A stretch of 64,000 nt of DNA from NCBI GenBank assembly GCA_027943335.1, contig BSBK01006741.1, forward strand, positions 620,001 through 684,000. Reading direction: 5' to 3'. The position numbers and the translations under genes are program-made. This DNA is from Chamaecyparis obtusa. Taxonomy: Eukaryota; Streptophyta; Pinopsida; Cupressales; Cupressaceae. The notes under the pieces were generated by a model. It searched no databases and was not told the origin of the DNA. It saw only the letters and a list, made by a program, of their open reading frames with translations. Each line of letters starts with the position of its first letter. The first letter of the stretch is position 1. Positions 1 through 11,413 of the stretch are shown one piece after another.

Positions 1-1086
1 GGTTAAGGAAAGTTGATGAGTCTGGAGGCTAGGGTATAGCAGTGGAAGTTTCTCCTTAAGGAGAGGGCTATTTTATTTCAGAAGGTGTATGTCCATGTCA
101 AATACATGGTGATGAACCTTTTTTTGGGTTCTGTAAGTGAAGGAAAAGGTATGAACTAGGAGGCCCTAGTTCTCAGTGTGATTTAGAGAGGGTACAAGAG
201 ATTCAACATATGAACAAGAATAGAAGAAAACCAATACCAAAATATCTTGATTTAAGTCATATGTCAAGACTGTGGAAAGTTATAGGGTTTGGGGTTGAGT
301 CTTCCTAGTAGTTCCTTTGTAAAAGAAGGCCTATTTGGGGTTTTGGGCTAGTGGAGACAATAGTTTTTGACACACATTTTCAAAAACAAGTATACCTCAC
401 CCTAATCTATATTGTGTAGGAGGATAATGGGTGTCTAAATATGTATTTTTTTGGGGGTATTATTTGGGAAAATAAAAAGTTATGTTGACTGTACTTGGGA
501 ATGAGGGCTACTAGGATTGGGGGCCTATAAGTAGACTTGCTTATAAGAAATTGGAGTAAGGTTACAAGAACCATTGGGGCATAGTTGGATAATTTTATTA
601 AGTCATTTCAAACCCTTTGAAGTAGTGATTGTGTGGGAGAAGTCAGATTGACAAGGTAGAAGCATTTGCGCACTTGGGGTCATTGGGTGAAGTTCACCTT
701 GGGAAGACTAAATACAATAAGTTTTAAATACATTCACCATAATCTATGCATCAGGTAATCTACAAAAACAATTGCACCACTCCAAGTGTTGACAAAATCA
801 ATTGCCATGCAAAATAATATTTGTTACTATTTTCTTGTTCATCGGTCAGAACACTTAGCTTATTCACCTTACCTATCCATCTAGTTGATCAATCTCTGCA
901 ACCTATAAATTAGTTGTAGAGTTTCCATCAATGAAAAACTCATGCATCTCAATACTCTACATCTCAACCTAAAAATTCATCATAATGCTAACATGTTTTT
1001 TGGACATGTTGAGAGTTGACTATGCTTGAGTGAGAGATTTGAATCTCAAGTGTTTAGGGTAGTTTGGCCGCTCTAATAAGAAGAAT
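1..1086. other. Stretch without recognisable gene
   Basis: I see no coding frame of convincing composition, no LTR end, no primer-binding site and no clear repeat here. The sequence is AT-rich. It ends where the left LTR of the chromovirus begins, so it is the flank into which that element inserted, or an unrecognised older repeat. Confidence 0.5.
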
Positions 1087-1871
1087 TGACGCAAGGGCAG
1101 GGGAGATACAAGCTGAATCAAGTAGGTTTGACTCCACTTGAATCTACAAACAAGCCCTACTTATATTTACATATGGAAGCAACATATAATTCACATGAAG
1201 CAGTGAAAACACAACATAAAATAAGGCAAGGAAACTGACAACCACACTGGTATATTTATTGTAAAATCAACAACATGCCTAACTGTGAGGTCTTCTAGGT
1301 TTTGGCCTTATATAAAGAGAATTATGAATTCAGAATCAAAGCTAGCATATTATCTTTCACCAATGATGCATCTATTCCTCTACCTATTTCTCTACCTCTA
1401 TTATCAACCCAAGCTCCAAATATATAGCCAGCAAAGCCACAAGTTGACCAGTCCAGCATTTAATTACATTATAGGTCCACTTAGGAAGATAAAACCAAAA
1501 CTAAAGAAAGAAATAACCCAACACATTGTGAAGCTACATTTAGGTCCACACATGATCCAAGATCATATCCCGATCTTCACAAGACCCAATTTCTTCATAA
1601 AGAACTGCACAAGGTGAAACACTCCATATTTCATGCGAAACAAGCAAAAAATAAATACCTAAGGAAAATGGTGGTAACTCCTAGATCCAAATCAATTATG
1701 ACATGCACTCTTAGGAGAATTATCAAGAATAGTTCCTCAATACAGAGTCAAATTCACAAAGAAAGAAACCAACATCAACAATGGCTACAAAACAAACAAC
1801 ATGTAGGTATAGGAACATGGAATATTTTTGGTGATGCAAGATTGCTCAAGACCCAAGATGCTCCTACATCA
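1087..1871 (-). repeat. 3' LTR of chromovirus A
   Basis: On the plus strand it opens with TGACGCAAGGGCAG and closes with CTCCTACATCA, so on its own strand it starts TGATGTAGGAG. The first 400 bases recur at 6503-6905. The same ends, and the internal landmark around the phrase CAACATGCC, occur in the solo LTR at 19181-20469, so the two belong to one lineage. The purine tract expected just inside the element is degraded. Two short open frames inside it (1285-1617 and 1614-1880) have no recognisable domain and I do not treat them as genes. Confidence 0.8.
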
Positions 1872-1980
1872 GACACCTAGGGTTAATAAAGAGCTGATGT
1901 CCACATCAGGCATTGCTCATATTCTAACTTGAATCATAAAGATCCAACTCAGCTTGTGTAATCCATGAACCGTCTTCAAC

Positions 1981-3255
1981 TCACGTATCTTTCCACTGAA
2001 CTAGATATTCCATGTAGTCTTTTCCTTTGGTACTCTTGCTCACTCTGCTATTCAAAATCTCTACAATGTTGTCTTTATTCTTCTTAGTATAATCTAGATC
2101 ATATTCTATCTCATCAATTGATTCAAAGTACTCAAAGATATCAACAATGTTGAATATAGGTGATATATCCATGTCCTTTGGTAATTCCACTTCATAAGCA
2201 TTTCCACTGTCAAACTTCTTGAAAATCTTACAAGGTCGAAACTTCTTCATTTTCATATTGTTGTAGGTACCAACTAGGAATCTATTCTTCTTTAAATGAA
2301 TCATAACCTCATCTCCAACTTCAAAATATTTATGTATCCTTCTCTTATTTTCTCTCTATTTATATTTCAGATTACTGTCCTCCAAATTCCTTTTGATTTC
2401 ATCATGTGAAGTTCTCATGAAGACTGCAAAATCCTCAACTTCAGCACTTCTTCTTGGCTTGGTAGGAAAATCTCTCAACTCGGTAGTTCCCTTAGGATGA
2501 AATCTAGTGACAAGCTCAAATGGTGTCCTCTTAGTGATTCTATTCATATAATTATTATAAAAAAAATTTGCTTGTGCCAAAACTAAATCCCAATTAGTAG
2601 GCTTATCTCCAACTAAACATCTCAACAAGTTTCCCAAAATTTTGTTCACAACTTCAGTCTATCCATCTACCTAAGGGTGAAATGTAGAACTAAACTTCAA
2701 CTCTATATTCATCTTCTTCCAAAGTGTTTTCCAAAAGTAACTAGTAAAATTAGTATCTCTTTCTAAAACAATAGATTTAGGCAAACCATGCAATCTTACC
2801 ACTTCCTTGAAGAATAATTCAGCTACATGTAATGCATCAAATGTCTTCTTACAAGGTATGAAATGAGCCATCTTTGAAAATCTGTCAACTACTACCAAAA
2901 TAGAATCATTACCTCTCTGAGTTCTAGGAAATCCAAGAACAAAGTCCATACTCACATCTTCACAAAGTCTATTAGGTATAGGAAAAGGTGTATATAATCC
3001 CAAATTCTGACTAGTTCATTTTTCTATTTGGCAAATTCTGCAACCTCTAACCATTCTTTGTACATCTCTATAAATCTGTGGCCAAAAGTATCTTTCCAAA
3101 ATCAGTTTCACAATCTTATCAATGCCAAAATGTCCAGCAAGTCCACCACCATGTTTCTTCTTTATTATATTCTCACTCATAGATCCTCGAGGTATGCACA
3201 ACTGAACTCCTTTAAACAACATGTTTCTTCTGTAGTCCACTTATCACTCACTCTT
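1981..3255 (-). pseudogene. Chromovirus A integrase and chromodomain
   Basis: Reading right to left: an H2C2 zinc-binding region near 3016-3130 (GHFGIDK, then CRICQIEK), the integrase catalytic core at 2671-3003 (SMDFVLGFP with the first Asp; VLERDTNF with the second), the end of the core at 2356-2660 with the TEVVN segment holding the Glu, a GPY/F-like tail, and a chromodomain near 1981-2080 (KDYMEYLVQWKD). Two in-frame TAG stops lie at the HP-VDG-TEVVN junction near 2650-2670, both of the kind produced by CAG to TAG change. The integrase would join element DNA to the host; chromodomains in this lineage are thought to steer insertion to heterochromatin. It cannot be translated as it stands. 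Confidence 0.88.
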
Positions 3256-3463
3256 TGTTCCTTACAAGCTTTCCAATGCTCTGCAAAATCAAGGTCAATT
3301 TCATACAAACACTTCAAATCATCAAAACCAAGTACCTCAATCTCATTTCTGTTAGCAAATTTCTTTTTTGGCTGAAGGCATCAAAAACTTTATTTAACTT
3401 TCCACTTTTATGCTTCAATCAAAAGGAAAAATTTTGCAATAACTGAACCCACTTTATATGTCT

Positions 3464-4519
3464 CTAATTCAATTTATTTTGACTTCCCAAATACTGCAAA
3501 TCTTTATGGTCAGTATACAACACAAAATCTTTAGGCATCAAATAATGTCTCCATTTCTTCAAAGCTTGAACAATAGCATATAATTCATGGTCATAAACTG
3601 AATATTTTCTCTTATCAACATTCAACTTCTCAATAAAGAAAGGTACAGGTCTTCCTTCTTGACTCAAAAAAAATCCAATTGCACTTCCACTAGCATCACA
3701 TTCAACTTGAAAAACCTTATTGAAATCAGGAAAAACAAGTGTAGGCAACTCTGCAATTCTTTGTTTCAATGTTTCAAAACCCTTTTGTGCTCCATGTGTC
3801 CATTTGAAATCCCTTTTATCTCCTCTCATGGTTTCAATCATAGCATTACAAATAGAACTGAAATTTATGATAAAATTCCTATAAAAACTTACCAATCCAT
3901 GAAATGATCTTACCTCTCTAACAATCTTTGGTGTAGGCCAATCAAGTATAAATCTCACTTTCTCAGGGTCCATCTTCAATCCATCAGCTAAAATTACAAG
4001 ACCAAGGTACACAATCTCTTCTTTCATAAATGAACATTTCTTTGAATTAATCAACAACTTTTGTTCCTTCAATCTCTGCAATACTTGTCTGACATGTTCA
4101 AGATGTTCTTCCTTACTCTTAATGAATATCAAAATGTCATCAAGATATACAATCAAAAACTTACCCAAGAATCTTTTCAAAACTTCATTCATGAGCCTCA
4201 TGAAAGTACTAGGTGCATTAGTCAGACCAAAAGGCATAACCAACCATTCATACAAACCTTCACTAGTCTTAAAAGTAGTTTTCCATTTATCCCCTTCTCT
4301 AATCCTAATATGATGATAACCACTCTTCAAATCAATCTTTGTGAAATAATTCACTCTACTCAAACTATCCATTATGTCATCCATCCTAGGCAAATAAAAT
4401 CTATACTTTACTGTTATCTTGTTTATAGCTCTAGAATCAGTGCACATTCTCCATTCTCCATTCTTTTTTAGTGCTAATACAATAGGTACTACACAAGGAC
4501 TAAAACTTTTCCTAATCAA
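3464..4519 (-). pseudogene. Chromovirus A reverse transcriptase and RNase H
   Basis: The longest clean frame of element A, 351 codons. It shows RT motifs in order: NGEWRMCTDSRAINK, DLKSGYHHIRI, MPFGLTNAPSTF and the catalytic YLDD box (VYLDDILIF), then the thumb region, then a Gypsy-type RNase H start (VECDASGSAIG), DHELYAIVQALKKWRHYL and TDHKDLQYL. The catalytic residues I can see are present, so this portion decayed least. The frame ends by a stop before the RNase H is complete, and its upstream part continues in a second fragment at 4538-4936. It is part of the single gag-pol of element A, not an independent gene. Confidence 0.92.
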
Positions 4520-4537
4520 ACCTCTCTTAAGAAATTC

Positions 4538-4936
4538 TTACACTTGTCTATTCAACTCAGTCTTTTCATCAGGTGTCAACCTATGTGGTGCTTTATTAGG
4601 AAAACTAGCTCTGGGTATCAAATCCATACAGTGACTTATACTTCTCATAGGAGGAAAACCATCAGGTACATTATTAGAAATGATGTCATGAAATTCAATC
4701 AACAAAGGTCTAATCTCAGGTGCATGTTCTAACTCATCTTGTTTCTCAGTTTTCCTTGGAATCAAAGAAAAGCAAATATTATGTTCTTTCATTTCTCTTG
4801 CAAATGTTTTACCATCAACCAAGCATACTCCGACTGTAGTACAATGACTTTCATCAAACTTTTCTACTAAAGGCAATAATACTTCTTTCTTTCCATCCAT
4901 CCAAATAGTATATTGATTCAATCTACCATCATGCAA
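4538..4936 (-). pseudogene. Chromovirus A protease-RT linker and RT start
   Basis: This 132-codon fragment precedes the RT frame and is separated from it by one stop near 4535. Its last third has the motif run typical of the start of chromovirus RT: the HDIISNNVPDGFPP stretch, then SHCMDLIPRASFPN and KAPHRLTPDEKTELNRQV. The first part is the variable linker after the protease. It has no function on its own. Confidence 0.8.
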
Positions 4937-5122
4937 AGCTTTCCTATCATACTGCTAAGGTCTACCCACCAGAATATGACAACAATCCATAGGCATAATA
5001 TCACACAAGACTTCATCATGATAATTCCCAATTTTAAATTTAACAAGGCATTTCTCACTTACAATTAGTTTATTCTCCTTCTAGATCCAAGAAATATGGT
5101 AAGGCTTAGGATGTCTGAATCT

Positions 5123-5480
5123 CTATAACTGTAACTTGTTAACCAGCTCTTCGAATGCTGAATTATCAAAACTTCCACTATCAATGATTACCTTGCAACA
5201 TTTGTCAACGATCTTACATCTAGTTTTGAACAAAATTTTCCTCAAAATAGGTTCCTCATTACCTTCTTCTTTCCACAAGATCCTTCTTAGCATCAAGTTT
5301 TCACCATGTTCAAGTTCATTAGACAATTCCTCAACTTCCTCACAAGCCAAATTTTTTCAGCCATTACCTCCAATCTTCTTTCCAAAGTTAGTACATTCAA
5401 AAGCTCTATGTCCTTCTTCACCACATTTGTAACAAGTACCTCTAAACCAAGATTTCTCTTCTCTTTTCCCACTATTGTTA
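5123..5480 (-). pseudogene. Chromovirus A zinc knuckle and protease
   Basis: A CCHC zinc knuckle (CYKCGEEGHRAFEC) is encoded at 5393-5434, in frame with the downstream fragment at 5123-5350, which carries the aspartic-protease signature IIDSGSFDN near 5174-5190. The knuckle binds genomic RNA in the Gag shell and the protease cuts the polyprotein. The gag fragment at 5293-5706 overlaps this region in another frame, so a frameshift lies near 5480. The motif uses a Ser after DSG rather than the more usual Thr, which is common in plant chromoviruses. Confidence 0.82.
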
Positions 5481-6400
5481 TTCCTCTAGAGTAACCAGTG
5501 TAGCTACCTCTAGAGTAATTACCTCTTCTACCAGCAAGGTCATCTTTCCATCCTTTATCTTGTACTACATTGTCATATCTGCTACTTTCTCCATAATTTT
5601 TGCCTCTAATTATCTGAAATCTGCCACCTCTTCCTCTCTTTCTTTGATCATGTCTTTTTGTTAATTGCTCTTCTTCATTCAAAGAAAATTGGTATGCTTC
5701 TTTCACACTATCTATTTTAATATAACTGATCTCATCTTGAATCTATGTCCTCAGACCATTCAGGTATCTAGCCACCTTTTCAACTTCATCATCCACATGA
5801 CCAGATCTGATATCTAATTTGTAAATTCCTCAGCATATTCTTTTACACTCATGTCCCTTTGTCTCAAATTTTGCATTTTTCTCATCAAACTAACTTGGTA
5901 ATCAGCTGGAAGAAACTTCTTCTTCATCTTTCCAAGCATCTTCATCCATGTCTTGATCTTTTCTTTTTCTCTCTTCTGTCGCTTAGTTTGCAAATGATCC
6001 CACCAAAGAGATGTATGACCTTTCAATTTTGTGACTGCTATCTTACCCGTCTTATTATCAAGAGTAACTTCATACTCAAATTATTTATCCATCTCAGAGA
6101 TCCAATCCAAAAGTACATTCATCTCAAGTCTTACATCATAGCAAGCAACTTCAATCACAGGTCTGGAGTTAGCCTTAGACAAAACTCTCAAAAGTCTTTC
6201 CTCATCCTACTCAACTTCAGGTTTAGGATTAGGTGTTGCCTCTTCTTCATCACTAACATCTTCAAGATGTGCACCTCTTCTCTAGGCCATCTCTATAGCT
6301 TCAATCCTAGTTTCAATTTTCCTCAACATATCCATGATAGCATTATCATTTCCTCTACCATGAACTATCTTGACAATCAGGTTCTAGCAAGATCATAACC
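5480..6400 (-). pseudogene. Chromovirus A gag, N-terminal and capsid parts
   Basis: The fragment at 5814-6026 carries the plant retrotransposon gag signature (LWWDHLQ, then KKKFLPADY, then LRQRDMSVKEYAEEF). The fragment at 5480-5706 is rich in Arg, Gly and Ser, as expected for the linker leading to the zinc knuckle. Stops near 5745 and several beyond 6026 break the frame, and the start codon cannot be fixed. It encoded the structural shell protein of element A. Confidence 0.8.
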
Positions 6401-6479
6401 TTCTACAAGTTATAGGTTAGATCTCAGATCCACCACCCTACAACCAATCCAATAAGGTTCTCCATGATCCAATCCACAA

Positions 6480-6502
6480 GAAAGAACTCACTTTTATACC
6501 AC
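6480..6502 (-). promoter_or_regulatory. Degenerate primer-binding site of element A
   Basis: Immediately inside the 5' LTR the minus strand reads GGTGGTATAAAAGTG. Its first bases match TGGTAT of the initiator-Met tRNA site (TGGTATCAGAGC) used by most plant LTR elements, and the rest has drifted. Confidence 0.5.
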
Positions 6503-6905
6503 CTAACACAAGGGAAGGGGAGATACAAGCCAAATTAAGTAGGTTTGACTCCACTTGAATCTACAAACAAGCCTTGCTCAGAGTTACACATGGAAGTAAT
6601 ATATAATTCACATGAAGAAGTGAAAACACAACATAAAATAAGGCAAGGCAACTAGCAACCACACTCGTACAATTATTGTAAAATCAACAACATGCCTAGC
6701 TATGAGGCCTTTTGGGTTTTAACCTTATACAAAGAGAATTATGAATTTAGAATCACAAATTGAATATTATCTTTCACTAATGATGCATCTATTCCTCTAC
6801 CTATTTATCTACCTCTATTATCAACCCAAGCCCCAAATATATAGCCATCAAAGCCACAAGTCATCCAGTTAGACATTTAATAACATTATAGGTCCGCTTA
6901 GGAAG
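6503..6905 (-). repeat. 5' LTR of element A, truncated
   Basis: Matches 1087-1490 over its whole length and then stops exactly at the TGTTAG start of the next LTR. The remaining half of this LTR is not found on the far side of the Copia element, so a deletion removed it together with the Copia element's own 5' end. Confidence 0.8.
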
Positions 6906-7298
6906 TGTTAGGATAACAAGCAGAAAATGCAAATATTAACAAATAGAAGAGAACACAACAACATAGAATTTAATGTGGTTCACCCAATCCTTGGGCTACA
7001 TCCACCAACAATGAGTCCAATATCTTTATTATTATCCAGCAATTACAATCTGAAATTTGCAACTCAATACCACCATAGGAAGCTACAATAATCTCTCATA
7101 CAATGAATCTCAAACCCTAATCCCTTATACAAGTATTTTTGACATAAAAAAATTAGGACAAAAAATACTCCAACTAATAGAAAAATAGATGGCCGACCCT
7201 TTACAATATTATTAAGTCATTCCTGGCCCCTTGACCCCATTAGGGGCTCTGCCCCTTGACCCTATAGAAAAGTTTGATTAGGCTCCACATACATAACA
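6906..7298 (-). repeat. 3' LTR of Copia element A2
   Basis: A 393-base LTR that opens with TGTTAGGATAAC and closes with CATAACA, giving the short inverted ends TGTTA/TAACA. It lies directly downstream of the RNase H. On the plus strand it is followed by a pyrimidine tract (ATCTCCCACTTGG), which is the complement of the polypurine tract. Confidence 0.82.
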
Positions 7299-7382
7299 AT
7301 CTCCCACTTGGAGACTAATCGGACTCCATAACAATATCCTCCCACTTGGAGACTGATCGACCAAAAAATATAGCTCCCACTG
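7299..7382 (-). promoter_or_regulatory. Duplicated polypurine tract of A2
   Basis: Two nearly identical segments, each with CTCCCACTTGGAGACT on the plus strand and each preceded by CATAACAAT, start near 7301 and near 7339. On the element's strand each reads AGTCTCCAAGTGGGAG. Only the one abutting the LTR would prime plus-strand synthesis; the second looks like a local duplication of the LTR border. Confidence 0.65.
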
Positions 7383-7426
7383 GAATAATGAAAACCACCC
7401 TGGACTCTGTTGTTCTTTTATTCTGT

Positions 7427-9063
7427 TTAGTCTAGAAGACCAATCAAAGCTGAAGAGGAATTTAGCTTCTCCCTTGTCACTACCTTTGTAAACATATCTA
7501 TTGGATTATCATCTATATGTATCTTCTCCAACCTTAACTGTCCATCATCCAAAACTGACCAAATGAAATGATATCGTAATTGTATGTGCTTTGTTTTTGA
7601 GTGCAAAGTAGAATTCTTTGCAAGATGAATGGCACTTTGACTATCTGAATACAAATAATTATCTACCCATGGATGTCCCAATTCTACCATGAAGAATTGA
7701 AGCCATATCATCTCTTTGGCTGCCTCTATAGCAGAAACATACTTGGCCTCTGTAGTGGATAAAGCATTCACCTTTTGTAACTGAGAAATCCAACTCACTG
7801 CTATCCCACCAACAATAAATACATAACATGTAGTACTCTATCTGGTATCAGTATCTCCTACCAAATCTGAGTCAACATAGCCATGAACAGTAGTAGAAGA
7901 GCCCCCAAAGTGTAAAAACTTATTGGATGTACCTCTCAAATATCTAAGAATCCATTTGACTGCATTCCAATGCTCAATCCCAGGGTGACTCATATATCGG
8001 CTAATGACTCCCATACATGTGCAATATCTGGCCTAGTACATACCATAGCATACATTAAGCTCCCTACAGCTAAAGCATAAGGTATCTTGGACATTCTTGC
8101 CTCTTCTTCTGGTGTCTTTGGACACATTTCTTTAGTTAATTTCAAATGACCAGGCAAAGGTGTAGTGATAGGTTTGGCATCCTTCATGTAGAATCTCTGC
8201 AACACCTTCTCAACATAATCAGCCTGAGATAGAGTTAATTTTCTATTCTTCCTATCTCTACAAATTTTCATGCCAAGGATTTGTTTTGCTGCCCCCAAAT
8301 CCTTCATAGCAAAAGATTTTGCTAATTGTTGTTTCAACCCCTTAATATGATCCATGTTAGATCCAGCTACAAGCATATCATCAACATATAAACATAAAAT
8401 AATGTAGCTATCATTATTTAACCTCTTGAAATAAACACAATGGTCAGAATTACATCGAGTGTATCCATTCTCATTCATAAAATTATCAAATTTAATATAC
8501 CATTGCCGAGGTGCTTGCTTTAGGCCATATAAACTTTTCTGCAATTTGTACACTAAACTCTCCTTACCCTTGACCTCATATCCCTGTGGCTGTACCATAT
8601 ATATTTCTTCATTCAAATCACCATGAAGAAAGGCTATTTTAACATCAAGCTACTCTAAATGCAAATCTTCAGTAGCCACAATACTTAAAATAGTATGAAT
8701 AGAAGTCATTTTAACAACTAGAGAAAAAATCTCATCAAAATCAATACCATGTTTCTATGCAAATCCTTTTACGACTAATCTGGCTTTAAATCTTTTCTTA
8801 CCTCCATCTTCTTTCAACCTGTAAACCTATTTATTCTGCAAAGCCCATTTTCTTGCAGGTAACTGACATAAATCTCATGTTTTATTTTTTAGCAAAGAGT
8901 CCATTTCATTTGTCATTGCAGACTCCCACTGAAGTTTTGTATCCACCTGCATAGCTTCATTATAACATTTAGGTTCACCAGCATCAATTAATAAGATAGA
9001 ATACAAAGAAGGTGAAAATCTATTTGGAGGTCTACTTAGCCTTGTTGACCATCTAACATTCAC
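7427..9063 (-). pseudogene. A2 reverse transcriptase and RNase H
   Basis: The RT begins near 8875-9063 (WESAMTNEMDSL) and continues, after stops, in the 208-codon frame at 7990-8616 with LYGLKQAPRQWY, the catalytic LYVDDMLVAG box, KDLGAAKQILGM and ALAVGSLMYAMVCTRPDIA. RNase H follows at 7427-7798 (ALSTTEAKYVSAIEAAKEMIW, then HSKTKHIQLRYHF). These are standard Copia landmarks. The region between 7800 and 7990 reads on through stops. It is broken and would not give a full polymerase. Confidence 0.9.
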
Positions 9064-9087
9064 TGGGGTGTGTGGTATTTGTTGTTG

Positions 9088-10055
9088 CTATTGTTGTGGA
9101 GCATAAGGAACTACTAGAACATTATCATTTGGAATATCATCCAGCACTACATAATCATTTTCTTTCTTCTCATGCTGCTGCAACAGATCTTTGTACAATA
9201 CTTTCTCATTGAATAGGATATCCCTGCTTCTTAAAATTTTATGTTTTTCAAAATCCCAAAGCCTATAACCAAATTCATCAATGCCATATCCAAAAAATAC
9301 ACATTTCTTTGACTTAGCTTCTAGCTTGGTTCTATTTTCAGAATCTATAAGTGCAAAAGCTTCACAACCAAAGGTTTTGAGAAAAGAATAACTCACCTTC
9401 TTACCACTCCATGCTTCCTTTGGAATACCACAGTCCAAAGGAGTAGAGGGGCCTCTATTGATTAAATAAAAAATAGTATTCATAGCCTCTGCCCACATAT
9501 TTTTGGGCAGCCTAGCATGCAACCTCATACTCCTTCCATGCTCCATTATTGTCCTATTCATGCATTCAGCCACTCCATTTTCTTGTGGAGTCCTTGGTAT
9601 AGTTTTCTATCTACGAATACCAATAGAGGCACAATAATCTTAAAATTCTTTGCTGCAATACTCACCACCATTATCAAATCTGAGACATTTTAATCTTTTT
9701 GCAGTGTCATTTTTAACCAAGCTTTTGCATTTCTTAAAAGTTTCAAATACATTAGATTTCTATCTAATGAAATATATCCATACATTCCTAGTTGCATCAT
9801 CAATGAATGTAACATAATACTAAGAGCCACCAAGGGAAGTTCCTGAGCTAGACCCCATACATTTTTATGCACAAGCTCTAATTTTTCATCTTTCTTTTCC
9901 TTCCCACTCTTTACAAAACTGACTCTCTTTTGCTTTCCATCCACACGACTTTCACAGAAATCCATATTAACACATTTTAGACCTGGTAGAGCTTTCTTTG
10001 AATGAAGTAATTTCATACCTTTTTCACTCATGTGCCCAAGTCTGTTATGCCACAA
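9088..10055 (-). pseudogene. A2 GAG-pre-integrase and integrase
   Basis: The 10055 end opens with the GAG-pre-integrase motif MWHNRLGHMSEKGM and then the start of the integrase core, which loses frame within 9690-9990. The core ends in the frame at 9088-9573, starting with the AECMNRT segment that holds the catalytic Glu region and running to the Copia-type tail (KTFGCEAFALI, KKCVFFGYG). At least one frameshift and one stop separate the two halves. Confidence 0.86.
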
Positions 10056-10094
10056 TGCTGTTTTAGAATCTCTAGCTACTGTCTCTTGTTCTAC

Positions 10095-10735
10095 CTACTC
10101 AACTACAACAACTATGCCTGAACATTCATTTTTCTCTGAAAATATTAAAGTAGAGGGAACAGTATGACCTGTACAAAGATATAAGGTACCTACTTTCACA
10201 CCTTTTGCTACTACTAAGGAACCTTTTGAAACCTTCCAATTTTTATCATTAAAAGTAACTGTGCAACCCTCATCAGGGAGTTGCCCTGCTGAAATTAAAT
10301 TTCTACTCAGCCTTGGAACATGTCTTGCCTCTTGTAGTAGCCAATGATTCCCATTATGCAACTTAATCTTGATTTTTCCTTTTCCAACAATTTGATAGGG
10401 TTTATTATCTCCCAAATAAACTAGCCCAAAATCCCCTTGGACATAATCAACAAAATAACCTCTATGGGGTGTAGCATGAAATGAAGCCCCTGAATCTAAC
10501 ACCCATGAATCATCAACATTTTCTAAAGATAAGAGCAAAGCATCCTCTTCAGATTTGTTACTTACCACATTTGCCTCTTTGTTTCCATCATTTTTGTCTC
10601 CTTGATCTTTCTTTCGAGACCAAAAATCTTTCTTCTTATGCTGGTTTTCCATAGTACCAGCAATCATTTGGCCCTTTGGATTCAGACCTCTTTCCCTTTG
10701 ATTTGCCTCTTGATTTCCCACAATTTTTAGAAAAG
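10095..10735 (-). pseudogene. A2 aspartic protease
   Basis: The frame carries the Copia protease signature WVLDSGASFHATP with its catalytic Asp, followed by GKGKIKIKL and HVPRLSRNLISAGQL. The N-terminal part is the linker after the gag zinc knuckle; the knuckle and the rest of gag are absent because the element is cut here. A stop near 10095 separates it from the integrase part. Confidence 0.85.
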
Positions 10736-10740
10736 GGAGG

Positions 10741-11386
10741 AAAAAGAGTGTGCATGTGGATACATTGAACGATTGGTTTTTAGGAGGTGTGATTTAGAAG
10801 ATTGGTGTGTATGCAAGCTTAATAGTGATTGAGCCTAATTTGATCTATTCAAGAAAGAAAGAAGTGCTATTCAATTAGGTCATTTCTACTTGGGTTTATC
10901 TCAAGTCAAGCCCTAACAGGTTTGCATGTAAAATCCCTTAACATGGTCATGCTTAATAGTGTGAGCAGGATCTTTAACATGATCTAAATGGTAAATATTT
11001 TAATAGGGTAACACATTAGCTTGTGTTCTGAATCTCTTAACATAGTAGTCTTTAACATGACTTTCTAGCTCTTAACAGGGCTAAGATACTCTTAACCAGG
11101 TATGAATTTAACAAGGAGATTGTTATCAGTCCTAATAGGCCATATTTTATCGAGCTCACTAAAATATTGTGGGTGCCATCCCCATATGTGGTTTTATCCC
11201 TCTAACAAGGGTTTCCATGAAAAAAATCTTGGTATCTTGTGTCAATCTTTGTGGATGTTGAATGTGATAGTGTTCTACATTATTTTTAATTTTGCATGTT
11301 GGTTGCTTTGCAAGTTTTTAAGTTCATTTATCAAACTTATTACAACACTGATTCACCCCCCCTCTCAGTGCCTATTCAGACTAACA
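10741..11386 (+). repeat. LTR 3' part of a Copia-type element (B, copy i)
   Basis: The end of an LTR in plus orientation. It shows repeated short phrases such as CTTAACAGGG and CTTAACCAGG, a GTGGGTGCCATCCCC box near 11170, the conserved pyrimidine run ATTCACCCCCCCTCTCAG at 11352-11369, and a terminal CTAACA. A tRNA-Met type primer-binding site follows at once. The LTR start is missing; it is cut at the junction with A2. Confidence 0.75.
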
Positions 11387-11403
11387 ATTGGTATCGAATC
11401 CAA
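11387..11403 (+). promoter_or_regulatory. Primer-binding site of element B
   Basis: ATTGGTATCGAATCC follows the LTR end directly and matches the initiator-Met tRNA site TGGTATCAGAGCC apart from a few changes. It fixes the orientation (plus) and the LTR end. Confidence 0.75.
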
Positions 11404-11413
11404 GTTCCCTTGA

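Larger units (their letters stand above)
1087..6905 (-). mobile_element. Ty3/Gypsy chromovirus (element A), decayed
   Basis: A minus-strand LTR retrotransposon read from right to left: truncated 5' LTR, degenerate primer-binding site, gag, protease, RT, RNase H, integrase, chromodomain, 3' LTR. The domain order (RT before integrase) is that of Ty3/Gypsy, and the C-terminal chromodomain places it among the chromoviruses. The two LTR copies are clearly alignable over their first 400 bases (1087-1490 and 6503-6905). The coding region is broken by many stops and several frameshifts, so it is a relic. A Copia element (A2) inserted into its 5' LTR at 6905/6906. Confidence 0.9.
6906..10740 (-). mobile_element. 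Ty1/Copia element A2, 5'-truncated
   Basis: A minus-strand Copia element with the order protease, integrase, RT, RNase H, 3' LTR. It inserted into the 5' LTR of element A; the five bases GGAAG at 6901-6905 would be the left target duplication. Gag, the primer-binding site and the 5' LTR are missing, and the sequence changes near 10740 to the unrelated plus-strand region B. The coding region has several frameshifts and stops. Confidence 0.88.

Noticed and set aside
3028..3907. Plus-strand open frames opposite the integrase and RT of element A, and similar ones opposite F pol
   Set aside because: They lie antisense to clear pol domains, have no recognisable motif and use shadow codons.
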